Positions 37,305-46,574 of a stretch of DNA of 64,000 bases are shown piece after piece (the stretch's first letter is position 1; every line of letters starts with the position of its first letter). Made by a program: the position numbers and the translations under genes. The stretch lies in the NCBI GenBank assembly GCA_937948705.1, contig CALECF010000049.1, positions 7,245 to 71,244 of the forward strand, given 5' to 3'. The notes beneath the pieces were generated by a model, which did no database searches, was not told where the DNA came from, and saw only the letters and a list, made by a program, of their open reading frames with translations. The stretch comes from an uncultured Anaerosolibacter sp. Its GTDB lineage: Bacteria; Bacillota_A; Clostridia; Peptostreptococcales; Thermotaleaceae.

Positions 37305-38666
37305 CTACTCACCTATATGTTGATATTGAAAGCTCCATTTGAAAAGCCTACTCAACATATAAAGTGGTTTATATACAAATAAAGTCTTTAGTATTTTTTT
37401 CTTTTCTCTATGAATCGTGATCATCTCTTGTCCATAATCAAAGGATAGGCTTTCATTTTTTTTCATCAACATAGCGATATTCGTCCCACCATCATAATGA
37501 AAATCATATCCCAAAAATCGTGAAAACTTTTCAAGTTTTTCAACTCGTTTATCGTTAAACACCGATTCATTTTTACGACTATCCACAGTGGATACTTCAT
37601 CAGACAAAGGAGGGCGCCCTTGTTCTGCATATTTAATATTTCCCACTACATCACCGCTTTCCAGAATGGTAGTACCCCATTGTCCCGAAATCCTATTGAG
37701 CAGGTCAACAACAGCCCTACCATCTTTGCCTTGCACTGGTATGGGGCGACAATGATTTATCTGTACGGGTATAATATAGATATTTGTGATTCCCTCGGAT
37801 CCGATTTCTAAATTAAAAATCATGGAAGTTCTACTCAATTGACTTGTTGAGTTAAAAACAAAATTACCTAAACTGTATACAATAGGCTTATTCTTATATA
37901 ATTCAATCCCTTGCAACACATGGGGATGATGTCCCATGATCACATCGGCACCACTATCGATCATCATTCTACCGAATTTTATTTCATCCGCTTCTGGGTA
38001 TTGGGCCAACTCCTTTCCCCAATGTACAGAAACAATTAAAAAATCTACATTTTCCCGAGCTTGTCGGATTGTCTCTGATACATTTTTTGCATAATGATCG
38101 TACCCACTCAAAATTCCAGGCCTTTTCTCCGTTGCGTACCAACTCACATCATAAATCACCCTCGAAAATGCTAAAAAACCTACTTTCATCCCCTTCACAT
38201 CCCAGACAACAGGCTGTAATGCTGCCCCAATATCCCTTCCACCACCAGCATACTCAATTCCATGTTCCTCTAAATGGTCTAGGGTTTGTTTAAATCCTTC
38301 CTGTCCATAGTCAAGAGTGTGATTATTAGCAATAGATACACCATCCACACCCCCGTTGACCATACCCTTCAAGGATTCAGGCTTCGACTGGAAGCTATAC
38401 TGTTTATTTACATCTATTTGCCCGCCAGTTCCTACCGAAGTTTCCAAATTCCCCAATACCAAATCACTGGCTCCGAAAATTGGACTTACATGCTCCCAGG
38501 GATAATCTACATCGTTATTCGCGATATATCGAGCCACAGTGCCATCTAACAAAATATCTCCAACTAAAGATATTCTTATGGTATCCGTAGCTTCCACTTG
38601 TCCATAAATAACTTGACCTAGGCATAATACAAGAATTACAATCACGGATATCGCCTTTTTAATCAC
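37305..38666 (-). CDS. CapA family metallophosphoesterase-like protein
   Basis: 453 residues from GTG 38666 with GGAG upstream. Signal peptide (about 1-25), then a CapA domain (about 30-310): 'ISLVGDILLDGTVA', 'VLGNLETSVG', 'VSIANNHTLDYGQEGF', 'IVSVHWGKELAQYP' and 'MGHHPHVLQGIELYKNKPIVYSLGNFVF', which include the metal ligands. CapA homologues take part in poly-gamma-glutamate production, but no capBC is nearby, so the substrate is unknown. The last 140 residues are not recognised. The 208-nt gap to the CAP gene holds no gene. Confidence 0.85.
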   Translation of the reverse strand: MIKKAISVIVILVLCLGQVIYGQVEATDTIRISLVGDILLDGTVARYIANNDVDYPWEHVSPIFGASDLVLGNLETSVGTGGQIDVNKQYSFQSKPESLKGMVNGGVDGVSIANNHTLDYGQEGFKQTLDHLEEHGIEYAGGGRDIGAALQPVVWDVKGMKVGFLAFSRVIYDVSWYATEKRPGILSGYDHYAKNVSETIRQARENVDFLIVSVHWGKELAQYPEADEIKFGRMMIDSGADVIMGHHPHVLQGIELYKNKPIVYSLGNFVFNSTSQLSRTSMIFNLEIGSEGITNIYIIPVQINHCRPIPVQGKDGRAVVDLLNRISGQWGTTILESGDVVGNIKYAEQGRPPLSDEVSTVDSRKNESVFNDKRVEKLEKFSRFLGYDFHYDGGTNIAMLMKKNESLSFDYGQEMITIHREKKKILKTLFVYKPLYMLSRLFKWSFQYQHIGE

Positions 38667-38798
38667 GGGTATATCACTCCAATATCATCAGATTCTAATC
38701 ATGTTGTGCATAGCTTGTATATACGTTCTTCGAGTTTATTACTCAATCCATTAACCAACTACTTTCAGTATAAATCAAGGATGCCGATGTGAAAAGAA

Positions 38799-38823
38799 AA
38801 AAGAATGGTTTTCACCATCCTTT
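38799..38823 (-). terminator. Terminator after deoC
   Basis: AGGATGGT and ACCATTCT pair around GAAA on the minus strand and are followed by TTTTTCTTTTC. It includes the deoC stop. Confidence 0.85.
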
Positions 38824-39490
38824 AATAGCCACCATCGACTGTATCCACACCCTTTACTACTGCCACAGATGCACTTACCCCTAGACGGCTAGCACCCGCT
38901 TCAATCATCGATATTGCTGTTTCATAGCTGCGTATACCTCCCGAAGCTTTTACCCCTAAGCGATCACCTACTACACTTTTCATAAGCTTTACATCTTCTA
39001 TAGTCGCTCCACCAGTTGAAAACCCTGTTGAGGTTTTTACGAAGTGGGCGCCTGCTTCCATAGACAATTCACAAGCCTTAATCTTTTCTTCTTCTGTTAA
39101 CAAAGAAGTCTCAATGATTACCTTCAAAAGAATATTTTCTTGCAAAGCATCAACTACACCTTTGATGTCTTCTCTAACATAATCATATTCCTTATCCTTG
39201 AGAGCACCGATATTGATTACCATATCTATTTCATCTGCACCGCTTTCAATGGCTATTCTTGTTTCGTATGCCTTAGCCCTCATATCCATGGCTCCTAGAG
39301 GAAACCCCACTACAGCCGTTATTTTAACATCACTCCCATGTAATTGTTCCTTTACGAAAGGTACGTAGGACGAATTTACACAAACAGAGTAAAAATCATA
39401 CTCTTTTGCTTCCTCTGTGACACGAACCACATCTATTTTTTGTGTCTCAGGTTTCAAGATGGTGTGATCAATGTATTTGGCAATATTCAT
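38822..39490 (-). CDS. deoC: Deoxyribose-phosphate aldolase DeoC
   Basis: 222 residues, a complete TIM barrel. Schiff-base Lys in '[15 protein letters not shown]'; the catalytic Asp in '[15 protein letters not shown]'; second Lys in '[15 protein letters not shown]'. It splits 2-deoxyribose-5-phosphate into acetaldehyde and glyceraldehyde-3-phosphate. It follows pduL by 20 nt on the same strand, so a two-gene unit is likely. Confidence 0.96.
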   Translation of the reverse strand: MNIAKYIDHTILKPETQKIDVVRVTEEAKEYDFYSVCVNSSYVPFVKEQLHGSDVKITAVVGFPLGAMDMRAKAYETRIAIESGADEIDMVINIGALKDKEYDYVREDIKGVVDALQENILLKVIIETSLLTEEEKIKACELSMEAGAHFVKTSTGFSTGGATIEDVKLMKSVVGDRLGVKASGGIRSYETAISMIEAGASRLGVSASVAVVKGVDTVDGGY

Positions 39491-39510
39491 TGAAATAGCC
39501 CCCTCGTTTA

Positions 39511-40083
39511 TTATAAAATTTCAATAACTGCTCCATTCTTTAATCCAGCAGCATTTCCTTCATCTATGTCCACGTGCATTTCAAGGGCATAAGTCTCATG
39601 AACTCTCACAAGTACACTGTCGAAAATCAAACCCCTTCTACCGTCCACTCTTACACAAACAACTTGTTTGTCTATTAGCCCCATTCTAGCAGCATCTGAA
39701 GTATGCATATGAATATGTCTAGCAGCAGCGATTATTCCCTTGTCTATTGTTACTTCACCCTTAGGTCCTCTAATAAGAGCACCTGGACTGCCTTCAAGAT
39801 CACCAGAATCTCTTACAGGCGGTGTTACCCCTAGAACAAAACCATCTGTTAAAGAGATTTCAATTTGTGTTTCATCTCTAGCTGGTCCTAAAACTCTTAC
39901 CCCTGTCAGCGTGCCCTTTGGTCCAACGATATCAACTTTCTCATTGGCTGCATATTGTCCTGGTTGAGATAAATCTTTCATCTTAGTCAATTCATAGCCT
40001 TCACCAAAAAGAATATTGATGTGCTCCTCGCTCAGATGAAGATGTCGGTTAGATAGTCCTACTGGTACTTGCATGATGTTCAT
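39511..40083 (-). CDS. pduL: Phosphate propanoyltransferase PduL
   Basis: 190 residues with two PduL beta-barrel domains: '[15 protein letters not shown]' (zinc-binding HxH), '[27 protein letters not shown]', and '[21 protein letters not shown]'. It interconverts acyl-CoA and acyl phosphate. The N-terminal microcompartment-targeting helix is absent, so a soluble housekeeping form (acetyl-CoA/acetyl-P) is likely. Pairing with deoC suggests use of acetaldehyde-derived acetyl-CoA, though no aldehyde dehydrogenase is nearby. Confidence 0.93.
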   Translation of the reverse strand: MNIMQVPVGLSNRHLHLSEEHINILFGEGYELTKMKDLSQPGQYAANEKVDIVGPKGTLTGVRVLGPARDETQIEISLTDGFVLGVTPPVRDSGDLEGSPGALIRGPKGEVTIDKGIIAAARHIHMHTSDAARMGLIDKQVVCVRVDGRRGLIFDSVLVRVHETYALEMHVDIDEGNAAGLKNGAVIEIL

Positions 40084-40222
40084 GAAAACTCCTCCTACTC
40101 TTATATATCATTGAAATTAAAGATATTGTATACATAATACGCATTTATTATATCTCTATCATCCTCAAAAATCAAATGAATAGATTAAAATATTAACAAA
40201 GTATTTTAATTTGCTTTTGCCC

Positions 40223-40259
40223 AAACAAATAGCAAGAGCTCTCCCCCTTGCTATTTTGT
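40223..40259 (-). terminator. Terminator after the thiamine-binding protein gene
   Basis: AAATAGCAAG and CTTGCTATTT (written on either strand) form a 10-bp stem with an 11-nt loop, followed by GTTTGG. It includes the stop codon region. Confidence 0.65.
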
Positions 40260-40565
40260 CAATTTCCCTTGCACTGCATTCACTTTTCCTTCCATTGAGG
40301 CTGCTTTATCTCTACGATCATCGATTTTTATTGTAGTTGCTACCCTTAAAGCACCTTCTTGGAACGGTACTTCATGCATCTTTCTTATGATTTGGAGTAT
40401 AACATCTAATTCACCTTCAATAATTGTACCCATAGGTGTCAATTGATATTGAATATCCTTTTCTTCTTGTAGTACTTTATGACAAGCAGCCACATAATGA
40501 CTAATGCTGGTTGTAGCGGTCCCTATGGGGACAATCACGAGTTCAACAATTGCCACTTTTTTCAC
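40251..40565 (-). CDS. MTH1187/YqgV family thiamine-binding protein
   Basis: 104 residues, normal for the family (DUF77). Motifs 'IVELVIVPIGTATTSISHYVAACHKVL', 'YQLTPMGTIIEGELDVILQIIRKMHE' and 'VATTIKIDDRRD' are typical. Members bind thiamine or its precursors in a ferredoxin-like tetramer. It is 3 nt after a flavoprotein gene, so they share a transcript; no TPP riboswitch is visible. Confidence 0.85.
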   Translation of the reverse strand: MKKVAIVELVIVPIGTATTSISHYVAACHKVLQEEKDIQYQLTPMGTIIEGELDVILQIIRKMHEVPFQEGALRVATTIKIDDRRDKAASMEGKVNAVQGKLTK

Positions 40566-40568
40566 CTC

Positions 40569-41141
40569 CTAAGACTTAGTTAATTCCTTTCCAATACGAT
40601 ATGCTCTATCAAGGATATCACTCCGGTTACCTGTAAATTGTTCGTCAGTATTATCTACTAGTAAGTTATAGGTGTACGCCGTATTGATCGCTTTAAAAAA
40701 TAAATCCATCACCAAGGTAGCTCCAATAAAGCCTTCATCTGATTGCTTTGCGCCCCCCGTACAAACAAAGACACCTTTTCGCATTCTACCTTTATCAATC
40801 GTTGGCTGATTGAATACATATTTACTGGACCAAAAAGCTTGACAGCGATCAATCATCATCTTTGTGATTCCAGTGACAGAATTAAAATACAAAGGGGATC
40901 CTATCACAATAATATCAGATTGATTAAATTTTTCGTAAATCTCTGCCATATCATCTTTTATAAAGCATACTCCTGTTTTACCACATGCATTACAAGATAC
41001 ACATGGATTTATAGTCAATTTACTTAGCAATATTTTCTCAATTTCAATCGATTCAGTAGATAGTCCACTTATTATCTTCTCAATCAAAATATCTGTATTC
41101 ATTTTACTTCTAGGACTCCCTAGTATAATCAATGCTTTCAT
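40569..41141 (-). CDS. Flavodoxin-family NAD(P)H-dependent iron-sulfur flavoprotein
   Basis: 190 residues. The FMN phosphate loop 'LGSPRSKMNTDILIEKI', a Cys cluster 'NPCVSCNACGKTGVC' (iron-sulfur type spacing CxxCxxCxxxxxC) and 'SDIIVIGSPLYFNSVTGITKMMIDRCQAFW' identify the iron-sulfur flavoprotein group of anaerobes. It probably reduces quinones, oxygen or peroxide; the exact substrate is not known. It is upstream of the thiamine-binding gene. Confidence 0.82.
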   Translation of the reverse strand: MKALIILGSPRSKMNTDILIEKIISGLSTESIEIEKILLSKLTINPCVSCNACGKTGVCFIKDDMAEIYEKFNQSDIIVIGSPLYFNSVTGITKMMIDRCQAFWSSKYVFNQPTIDKGRMRKGVFVCTGGAKQSDEGFIGATLVMDLFFKAINTAYTYNLLVDNTDEQFTGNRSDILDRAYRIGKELTKS

Positions 41142-41246
41142 TGAATTAGCCTCCCTAGATCAAACTATTGTTTTTCTTATTTTATCTTACTATAACGAAA
41201 TCTCATTTCCAAGGCCAAGTCCATGGTCCTTCTAAAAAAAGAAAAA

Positions 41247-41265
41247 AAGAGCACCAAGTGCTCTT
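41247..41265 (-). terminator. Terminator after the rubredoxin-like gene
   Basis: AAGAGCAC, loop of 3, GTGCTCTT, then TTTTTTCTTTTTTT on the minus strand. A classic strong terminator just beyond the stop. Confidence 0.93.
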
Positions 41266-41614
41266 ATTCTGCTCCCCATTTTCCTTTTTTCATATGAATC
41301 TCCAGCTCAGCAACGATCATTTTTCTTAAAAAAATCGCTTGCTCCTTTGCCTTATTGAATATAGCCACACATCCCGGATCTAGATCATCTTCAATACCTG
41401 CATCTGCGATATCTTCAACCTCTTGTAGCACATTATAAAGTTCCATATGTAATCCATTGCTAAATTCAGACCGTACAACCTTTGTTATGTCTTCCTCTTT
41501 TAATTCAACAAACTTTTCTTTTGGTGCTCCACATTTCGGACACTTTTCAGGCGCCTCATCTCCTGTATGAATATAATTACAGACTTCGCACTTAAATAAT
41601 TTCATCTCCATCAT
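41264..41614 (-). CDS. Rubredoxin-domain protein with C-terminal helical domain
   Basis: 116 residues. The N-terminal rubredoxin-like zinc/iron knuckles '[29 protein letters not shown]' carry four Cys, as in rubrerythrin tails. The rest is a helical domain ('[23 protein letters not shown]') without the full diiron motif of rubrerythrin. A role in peroxide or electron transfer is inferred. It is monocistronic with its own terminator. Confidence 0.8.
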   Translation of the reverse strand: MMEMKLFKCEVCNYIHTGDEAPEKCPKCGAPKEKFVELKEEDITKVVRSEFSNGLHMELYNVLQEVEDIADAGIEDDLDPGCVAIFNKAKEQAIFLRKMIVAELEIHMKKGKWGAE

Positions 41615-41702
41615 CCTCTCCTAACAATTTCATCATTACATATATATACTTATCCCTTCTCATTATACCTCAAACATCTTTAATAAAAAAATTTGCATGT
41701 TA

Positions 41703-41963
41703 TTACCGAATAGCATCAATTCTATTTACAATTTCCTCTTCACTCATTTCATCGGCATTTAACATAACCACATACTGATTATTCGATGGTATCCTTTCGC
41801 TTGTCATGCTAGGAGGCTGAGAATAGCCTACACTTTCTGAATATATAAGGGCATCAATAGGCTCCTCAACACAATTATAATCGGTTACAAAATAACCTTT
41901 ACTCCTTAATTTACTCGCAATACCATCCAATCCACTCTGAACAGCCACAACTTTACCGTACAT
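41703..41963 (-). CDS. YkuS family protein (UPF0180)
   Basis: 86 residues from ATG 41963 (AGGAGG 7 nt upstream). 'VVAVQSGLDGIASKLRSKGYFV' and a C-terminal 'VVMLNADEMSEEEIVNRIDAI' resemble YkuS, a small Firmicutes protein of unknown role. The middle (about 35-60) is longer than in B. subtilis YkuS. Confidence 0.7.
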   Translation of the reverse strand: MYGKVVAVQSGLDGIASKLRSKGYFVTDYNCVEEPIDALIYSESVGYSQPPSMTSERIPSNNQYVVMLNADEMSEEEIVNRIDAIR

Positions 41964-42059
41964 ACCATAACCTCCTGAATTTCTCATTTTTCTATAGTTT
42001 TCTCATTTTTTCAATAGATATTCAGTAAGTATAGTATACGGTTCTTTCTTTTAACGTAA

Positions 42060-42105
42060 AAAAGAATCTCCATTTAACACTAAACCTATATCGGGAGATC
42101 CTTTT
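42060..42105 (-). terminator. Terminator-like hairpin after the 57-residue gene
   Basis: On the minus strand AAAAGGATCTCC and GGAGATTCTTTT can pair, with a 22-nt loop and TTTTTT following. The large loop makes it less certain. Confidence 0.5.
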
Positions 42106-42139
42106 ATCTTCATGTTTTAAATCCAATATGTAATTCAAC

Positions 42140-42313
42140 TTAACCCATTGCTCGCTCCAGCTTATCAAGATGCTGCAAAGGAAACATTCTTAATAATTCT
42201 TTAAATTGCTCAACAGTAAGACCTTGAGATGTTGTATAGATTTCAATTTTTTCATCCACATCAGCATTTCTAAATTTTTCTTTAATCTGATCAAAGTTTA
42301 CTATACCTTCCAT
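42140..42313 (-). CDS. Small protein of unknown function (57 residues)
   Basis: The frame begins MEGIVNFDQIKEKFRNADVD and ends LDKLERAMG at TAA 42140-42142. AAAGGAGGG lies 7-8 nt before the ATG, an excellent ribosome site. Composition is amphipathic and helical ('TVEQFKELLRMFPLQHLDKLE'), codon use matches neighbours and a hairpin follows. I do not recognise the family. It lies between hpt and the ykuS-like gene on the same strand. Confidence 0.75.
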   Translation of the reverse strand: MEGIVNFDQIKEKFRNADVDEKIEIYTTSQGLTVEQFKELLRMFPLQHLDKLERAMG

Positions 42314-42423
42314 CGTATCCCTCCTTTGTTTAGATAACTATTAGACAGTAATAGTATAGGAGTTCTAATGAATTTTTATTCCAGCTTAACTATTTTCATT
42401 GGAAGACGTATCAACTTTAATCT

Positions 42424-42972
42424 TTATTTTTCATATACCTCTCTCTTTAAGACAGCTATATAGGGTAAATTTCTATATTGTTCGGCGTAATCGATGCCAT
42501 ACCCTACTATAAATTCATCGGGAATATCAAATCCTTTATAATCCACAGGAATGTCCACCTTACGCCTTTCAGGCTTATCCAACAATGTACATATCTTTAG
42601 ACTATTTGGTTTTCTAGATAATAGGTTATCACATAAGTAATGCAGTGTTAGTCCCGTGTCAATAATATCTTCGATTACTAGCACATCTTTCCCTTCAATG
42701 CTGTAGTCTAAATCCTTTATGATCTTTACGACACCTGAGCTCTGGGTAGACAATCCGTAGCTGGATACAGCCATAAAATCAATCTTCACTGAGGTTGTTA
42801 TCTTTCGCATTAAATCACTCATAAATACATTAGCACCTTTTAAAACTCCAATCATTAACAAGTCTTTCCCTCGATACTCTTTTGTAATCCGGCATCCAAG
42901 TTCAGTTATTTTCTCATCCAATTGGGCTGCGGTAAACAAAACTTCCTTAATATCTTTTTCCACAGACTTCAC
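42424..42972 (-). CDS. hpt: Hypoxanthine phosphoribosyltransferase
   Basis: 182 residues. PRPP loop '[17 protein letters not shown]', the first loop '[21 protein letters not shown]' and '[27 protein letters not shown]' are complete. It salvages hypoxanthine and guanine. In many Firmicutes it sits by tilS and ftsH; here it is separate. The ATG has a GAGGTG site. Confidence 0.95.
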   Translation of the reverse strand: MKSVEKDIKEVLFTAAQLDEKITELGCRITKEYRGKDLLMIGVLKGANVFMSDLMRKITTSVKIDFMAVSSYGLSTQSSGVVKIIKDLDYSIEGKDVLVIEDIIDTGLTLHYLCDNLLSRKPNSLKICTLLDKPERRKVDIPVDYKGFDIPDEFIVGYGIDYAEQYRNLPYIAVLKREVYEK

Positions 42973-43065
42973 CTCACTAATATTACTATGGTCATTATAG
43001 CATACTTTTATAATAAATGTATATTTTTATGTTATTTTAATATATTGTTCGTGTTTTTGCAAGAG

Positions 43066-43091
43066 AAAAGCCATCTATTGAGATGGCTTTT
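43066..43091 (-). terminator. Terminator after the adenosyltransferase gene
   Basis: AAAAGCCATCT (43066-43076) and AGATGGCTTTT (43081-43091) form a perfect 11-bp stem with a 4-nt loop, followed by CTCTT on the minus strand. It overlaps the stop. Confidence 0.85.
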
Positions 43092-43614
43092 GGAAATCTA
43101 CATACTTCAATTCAGACTCTAAATACCTGGCTAAGGCATAGATTACATCCGATAAACGATTGACATATTTCATTAAAATTTCACTTACCTCTTCATTGCT
43201 ACTCAGTGTCAGGATCCTTCGCTCTGCTCTTCTACATACCGTTCGTGCCACATGTAAAGCTGCGCTTCCTTTGTTACTGCCAGGTATAATGAATTTATCT
43301 ATTTTATCTATTTTCTCCAAATATTGATCTATAATTTTTTCCATGCTTTGCACATGTCCTTCATGAATTTTCTCAGGAAATTTCTCGCGATCCCTGGTAG
43401 CTAGTTCCCCAGCCACGTCAAAAAGCTCTCTCTGTATATTATATAGAATATCCACAATATCCCTATCCTCAATAAAATTTCTTGCAAATCCTAAGTTAGA
43501 GTTCAATTCGTCAATGGTACCATAGCTTTCCACCCTAAGACTATCCTTTTCTACCCTTGCGCTATCATATAAACTAGTTTGTCCTTTGTCCCCTGTTTTA
43601 GTATATATTTTCAT
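43075..43614 (-). CDS. Cob(I)alamin adenosyltransferase, PduO type
   Basis: 179 residues from ATG 43614 (AGGAGG 10 nt upstream). The ATP-binding start 'MKIYTKTGDKGQTSLYD', 'VESYGTIDELNSNLGFAR' and the C-terminal 'VARTVCRRAERRI' plus 'YVNRLSDVIYALARYLE' are those of the PduO/MMAB family. It makes adenosylcobalamin. No B12 riboswitch is seen upstream and no cobalamin enzyme is in the window. Confidence 0.92.
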   Translation of the reverse strand: MKIYTKTGDKGQTSLYDSARVEKDSLRVESYGTIDELNSNLGFARNFIEDRDIVDILYNIQRELFDVAGELATRDREKFPEKIHEGHVQSMEKIIDQYLEKIDKIDKFIIPGSNKGSAALHVARTVCRRAERRILTLSSNEEVSEILMKYVNRLSDVIYALARYLESELKYVDFQKPSQ

Positions 43615-43697
43615 GCAGGCATTACCTCCTATGATTTCTTTCATAAATATAATACCCAAATCCACTTCACATACACATCAAACCCTTATAAAAAAGA

Positions 43698-43722
43698 AGA
43701 ACGTCCCTCAAAGGGACGTTCT
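43698..43722 (-). terminator. Terminator after the YkvA-like gene
   Basis: AGAACGTCCCT (43698-43708) and AGGGACGTTCT (43712-43722) form a perfect 11-bp stem, followed by TCTTTTTT on the minus strand. Confidence 0.93.
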
Positions 43723-44056
43723 ATTCATCATCTATTTTATAATCCACATTATCAATAATCTTTCCTTTATCAAACTCGTTGGATATTTCAGAAGGAAGAT
43801 ATTTTTCAAGTTCATCAGAAATCCGGCCCATAATATACGTGATCACCACTGCGTCATCAATAAATCCAAGTCCCAATACTGGATCTGGCACAATATCAAT
43901 AGGACTTACCACATAAATAATACCTAAAACAACCATAGCCTTTTTCCAAAATAGTGTTTGAGGATCCTTTAGGTACCTAGGCAAAAGGCCGATTTTCTTT
44001 ATTAATGTCCATGAAGCCCTTAACCATGTCTGATTCTTACTGCGACTTCTTTTCAT
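43721..44056 (-). CDS. YkvA family membrane protein (DUF1232)
   Basis: 111 residues. The DUF1232 core 'YVVSPIDIVPDPVLGLGFIDDAVVI' spans about 52-77, with two hydrophobic stretches. Its function is unknown. The N terminus is basic (MKRSRSKNQTW). It is monocistronic. Confidence 0.85.
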   Translation of the reverse strand: MKRSRSKNQTWLRASWTLIKKIGLLPRYLKDPQTLFWKKAMVVLGIIYVVSPIDIVPDPVLGLGFIDDAVVITYIMGRISDELEKYLPSEISNEFDKGKIIDNVDYKIDDE

Positions 44057-44173
44057 CTATTCGCCTCCCCTCTAACACTAGTTTAGCTTAGGATATGTTG
44101 TTTTTCAACAAATTATTTAAATAGGGGATATACCACCGGATTATCTTATATGATCGTCTTAAAGTAAGTAAAC

Positions 44174-44902
44174 CTAAAAACTAGGTGCAGGATGTTTTTG
44201 GTTTTTACCGAGATATGCCTCCTGTATAGAAGGGTCCTTAATTAGTTCCTTTCCTGCTCCACTCTTTACAATCCTCCCTTGTTCCAATACATAGGCCTTA
44301 TCTGCAATAGAAAGGGCTTTGTATGCATTTTGTTCAACCAACAATATGGTTTTATTTAGATCCTTAATTTCTTTAATAATTTCAAATATCGTTTTGATCA
44401 GCATGGGAGCAAGACCCAAGGAAGGTTCGTCTAACAATATCAATTCAGGATTACTCATCAACCCCCTACCCATTGCAAGCATCTGCTGTTCTCCCCCACT
44501 AAGGGTTCCTGCCACCTGATCCATTCGTTCTGCCATTCTAGGAAAGAGCTCATAAACCTTTTTAAAATCTCTTTCAATCCCCTCTTTATCTTTTCTAAGG
44601 TAGGCACCCATGATTAAATTATCTCTCACGGTTAGGTTTGCGAAAATTAGTCTCCCTTCTGGAACTTGAGATATTCCAGTTTCTACGATCTTATGGGGTA
44701 TCTGGGATATGCCACGTCCTTTAAACAATATCTGTCCTTCTTTAGGCTTAATCATACCAGAGATAGCATTTAGTAAGGTTGATTTTCCCGCTCCATTGGC
44801 TCCAATGATGGATACGATTTGACCTTGCTCTACCTCTACATCTACCCCTCTCAAAGCATGGATACCGCCATAATATACATGCAAGTTTTCTACCTTTAGC
44901 AA
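44174..44902 (-). CDS. livF: Branched-chain amino acid ABC transporter ATPase LivF
   Basis: 242 residues: Walker A 'GANGAGKST', signature 'LSGGEQQMLAMGRGLM', Walker B 'LILLDEPSLGLAP' and the LivF-specific 'IPHKIVETGISQVPEGRLIF'. It overlaps the livG stop by 7 nt. Last gene of the liv operon; no strong terminator follows, only an AT-rich gap. Confidence 0.93.
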   Translation of the reverse strand: MLKVENLHVYYGGIHALRGVDVEVEQGQIVSIIGANGAGKSTLLNAISGMIKPKEGQILFKGRGISQIPHKIVETGISQVPEGRLIFANLTVRDNLIMGAYLRKDKEGIERDFKKVYELFPRMAERMDQVAGTLSGGEQQMLAMGRGLMSNPELILLDEPSLGLAPMLIKTIFEIIKEIKDLNKTILLVEQNAYKALSIADKAYVLEQGRIVKSGAGKELIKDPSIQEAYLGKNQKHPAPSF

Positions 44903-45669
44903 TGCTCTTCCTCCTCCCCTAGATAAGCCTCTCTCACTTTCGGATTTTCTTGAATTTCTTGAGCAGTGCCTTCCGCCAGTTTTTGACCGAAATTTAGAAC
45001 CATGATTCTATCACAAACACCCATAATAAGATCCATATGATGCTCAATCACAACAACGGATAAATGAAAGTTATCCCTAATTTCTTTAATCAGCGACATT
45101 AGTTTCATCGTTTCATCAGGGTTCATTCCAGCAGCAGGCTCATCCAACAGAAGCAGTCTAGGATTAAGAGCCAACGCTCGGGCGATTTCAAGTCTACGCT
45201 GCATGCCGTAGGGTAGGTTGGAAGCCATGATATCTTTCTGATTACTCAACCCTAAAATTCCCATAAGTTCCTTAGCTTTCTCCTGTAGATTCTTTTCTTG
45301 CTTCCTATACTTAGAGTTTCTTAACATGGTGTCCAAAATACCATATGTCCCATTTTCATGACATGCAGTCAGAATATTTTCATAGGTGGTTAACTTCTTA
45401 AAAAGCCTAATATTTTGAAAGGTTCTGGTAATCCCACATCTTGCAATTTCATAAGGTTGAAGATTATCAACGGACTTACTCTCGAAATTAATTTCTCCTT
45501 CGGATATTTTATAAATTCCTGTAATCAAATTAAAAATAGTTGTTTTTCCTGCTCCATTAGGGCCTATAAGACCAAATATACTGTTTTTTTCTACTTCAAA
45601 ACTTACATTCCCTACTGCAGTTAATCCCCCAAACGTTTTCGTCACATTCTTACATTCTAATATACTCAT
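44896..45669 (-). CDS. livG: Branched-chain amino acid ABC transporter ATPase LivG
   Basis: 257 residues: Walker A 'GPNGAGKTTIFNLITG', 'GITRTFQNIRLF', signature 'LPYGMQRRLEIARALA' and Walker B 'LLLLDEPAAGMNPDET', all typical of LivG. It overlaps livM by 4 nt (ATGA type) and livF by 7 nt, so the ATPases are translationally coupled. Confidence 0.93.
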   Translation of the reverse strand: MSILECKNVTKTFGGLTAVGNVSFEVEKNSIFGLIGPNGAGKTTIFNLITGIYKISEGEINFESKSVDNLQPYEIARCGITRTFQNIRLFKKLTTYENILTACHENGTYGILDTMLRNSKYRKQEKNLQEKAKELMGILGLSNQKDIMASNLPYGMQRRLEIARALALNPRLLLLDEPAAGMNPDETMKLMSLIKEIRDNFHLSVVVIEHHMDLIMGVCDRIMVLNFGQKLAEGTAQEIQENPKVREAYLGEEEEHC

Positions 45670-46562
45670 TTCCGATTCCCTCCTAACGCCTTGATATGTT
45701 TGACTTTATTCATGAATCGGAAGAGAAAGCTTTTAATATTGGAAGGCGTAAGTTCATATCCTCCCATGAGCCCTTGGGGCCTTGATATCATGATAAAAAT
45801 CACAGCTGCGCCATAGACTACCAACCTCCATCTATCGAAGCTTCTCAGGGCTTCAGGCAGGGCAGTAAGGATGATTGCACCTAAAACACTCCCTGAAATG
45901 CTTCCCAGTCCTCCAAAGATAACGATGATTGTCAATTCCGTGGATTTAATGATTTGAAACATTTTGGGTTGTAAAAACCCTAAATAATGTCCATATAATC
46001 CCCCAGCTACCCCTGCATAAATTGCGCTTATTACCAAAGACTTCATTTTATATCGAAAAACATCAATTCCAATAATTTGAGATGCCAATTCTTCTTCTCT
46101 AATGGCAATCATATTCCTCCCATGCCGTGAACGGATGAGAAATACTAAAAATACAATTCCGATTATATCTATGAACACGACGTTCACCAAGCTTGTATGT
46201 AGTGGAATACCTGGCCATCCTCTAGCACCCCCAAAATACTGAACATTATCTAAAATAAGACGAATAGCTTCTCCCAGACCTAAGGTAGCAATACAGAAGT
46301 AGTCTCCCTTCAAATTTAAGGTTAGTTTCCCTATGACAAAGCTTGCGAGACCTGCAGCTAAACCACCGATTCCTAATGCTAACAAAAATGGCACATGAAA
46401 ATAAATCGTCATGATCGCAGTTGCGTAGGCGCCTATGGCCATAAAACCGGCATGACCGAATGAAAATAGTCCTGTAAATCCCGTCAACAACGAAAGTCCC
46501 AAAACCGCTAAAAGATTTATACCCGATAGTATAAGGATTCCTTTGATATAAAACCAGTTCAT
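45666..46562 (-). CDS. livM: Branched-chain amino acid ABC transporter permease LivM
   Basis: 298 residues with about eight to nine membrane helices. LivM motifs: 'LLTGFTGLFSFGHAGFMAIGAYATAIM', 'LTLNLKGDYFCIATLGLGEAIRLI' and 'IVIFGGLGSISGSVLGAIILTALPEALR'. Pairs with LivH to form the channel. It is 12 nt after livH. Confidence 0.92.
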   Translation of the reverse strand: MNWFYIKGILILSGINLLAVLGLSLLTGFTGLFSFGHAGFMAIGAYATAIMTIYFHVPFLLALGIGGLAAGLASFVIGKLTLNLKGDYFCIATLGLGEAIRLILDNVQYFGGARGWPGIPLHTSLVNVVFIDIIGIVFLVFLIRSRHGRNMIAIREEELASQIIGIDVFRYKMKSLVISAIYAGVAGGLYGHYLGFLQPKMFQIIKSTELTIIVIFGGLGSISGSVLGAIILTALPEALRSFDRWRLVVYGAAVIFIMISRPQGLMGGYELTPSNIKSFLFRFMNKVKHIKALGGNRK

Positions 46563-46574
46563 TATATTCCCCCC

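Noticed and set aside
43615..43720. Cobalamin riboswitch before the adenosyltransferase gene
   Set aside because: The gap is short and has no B12-box sequence; only a terminator of the neighbouring gene is present.
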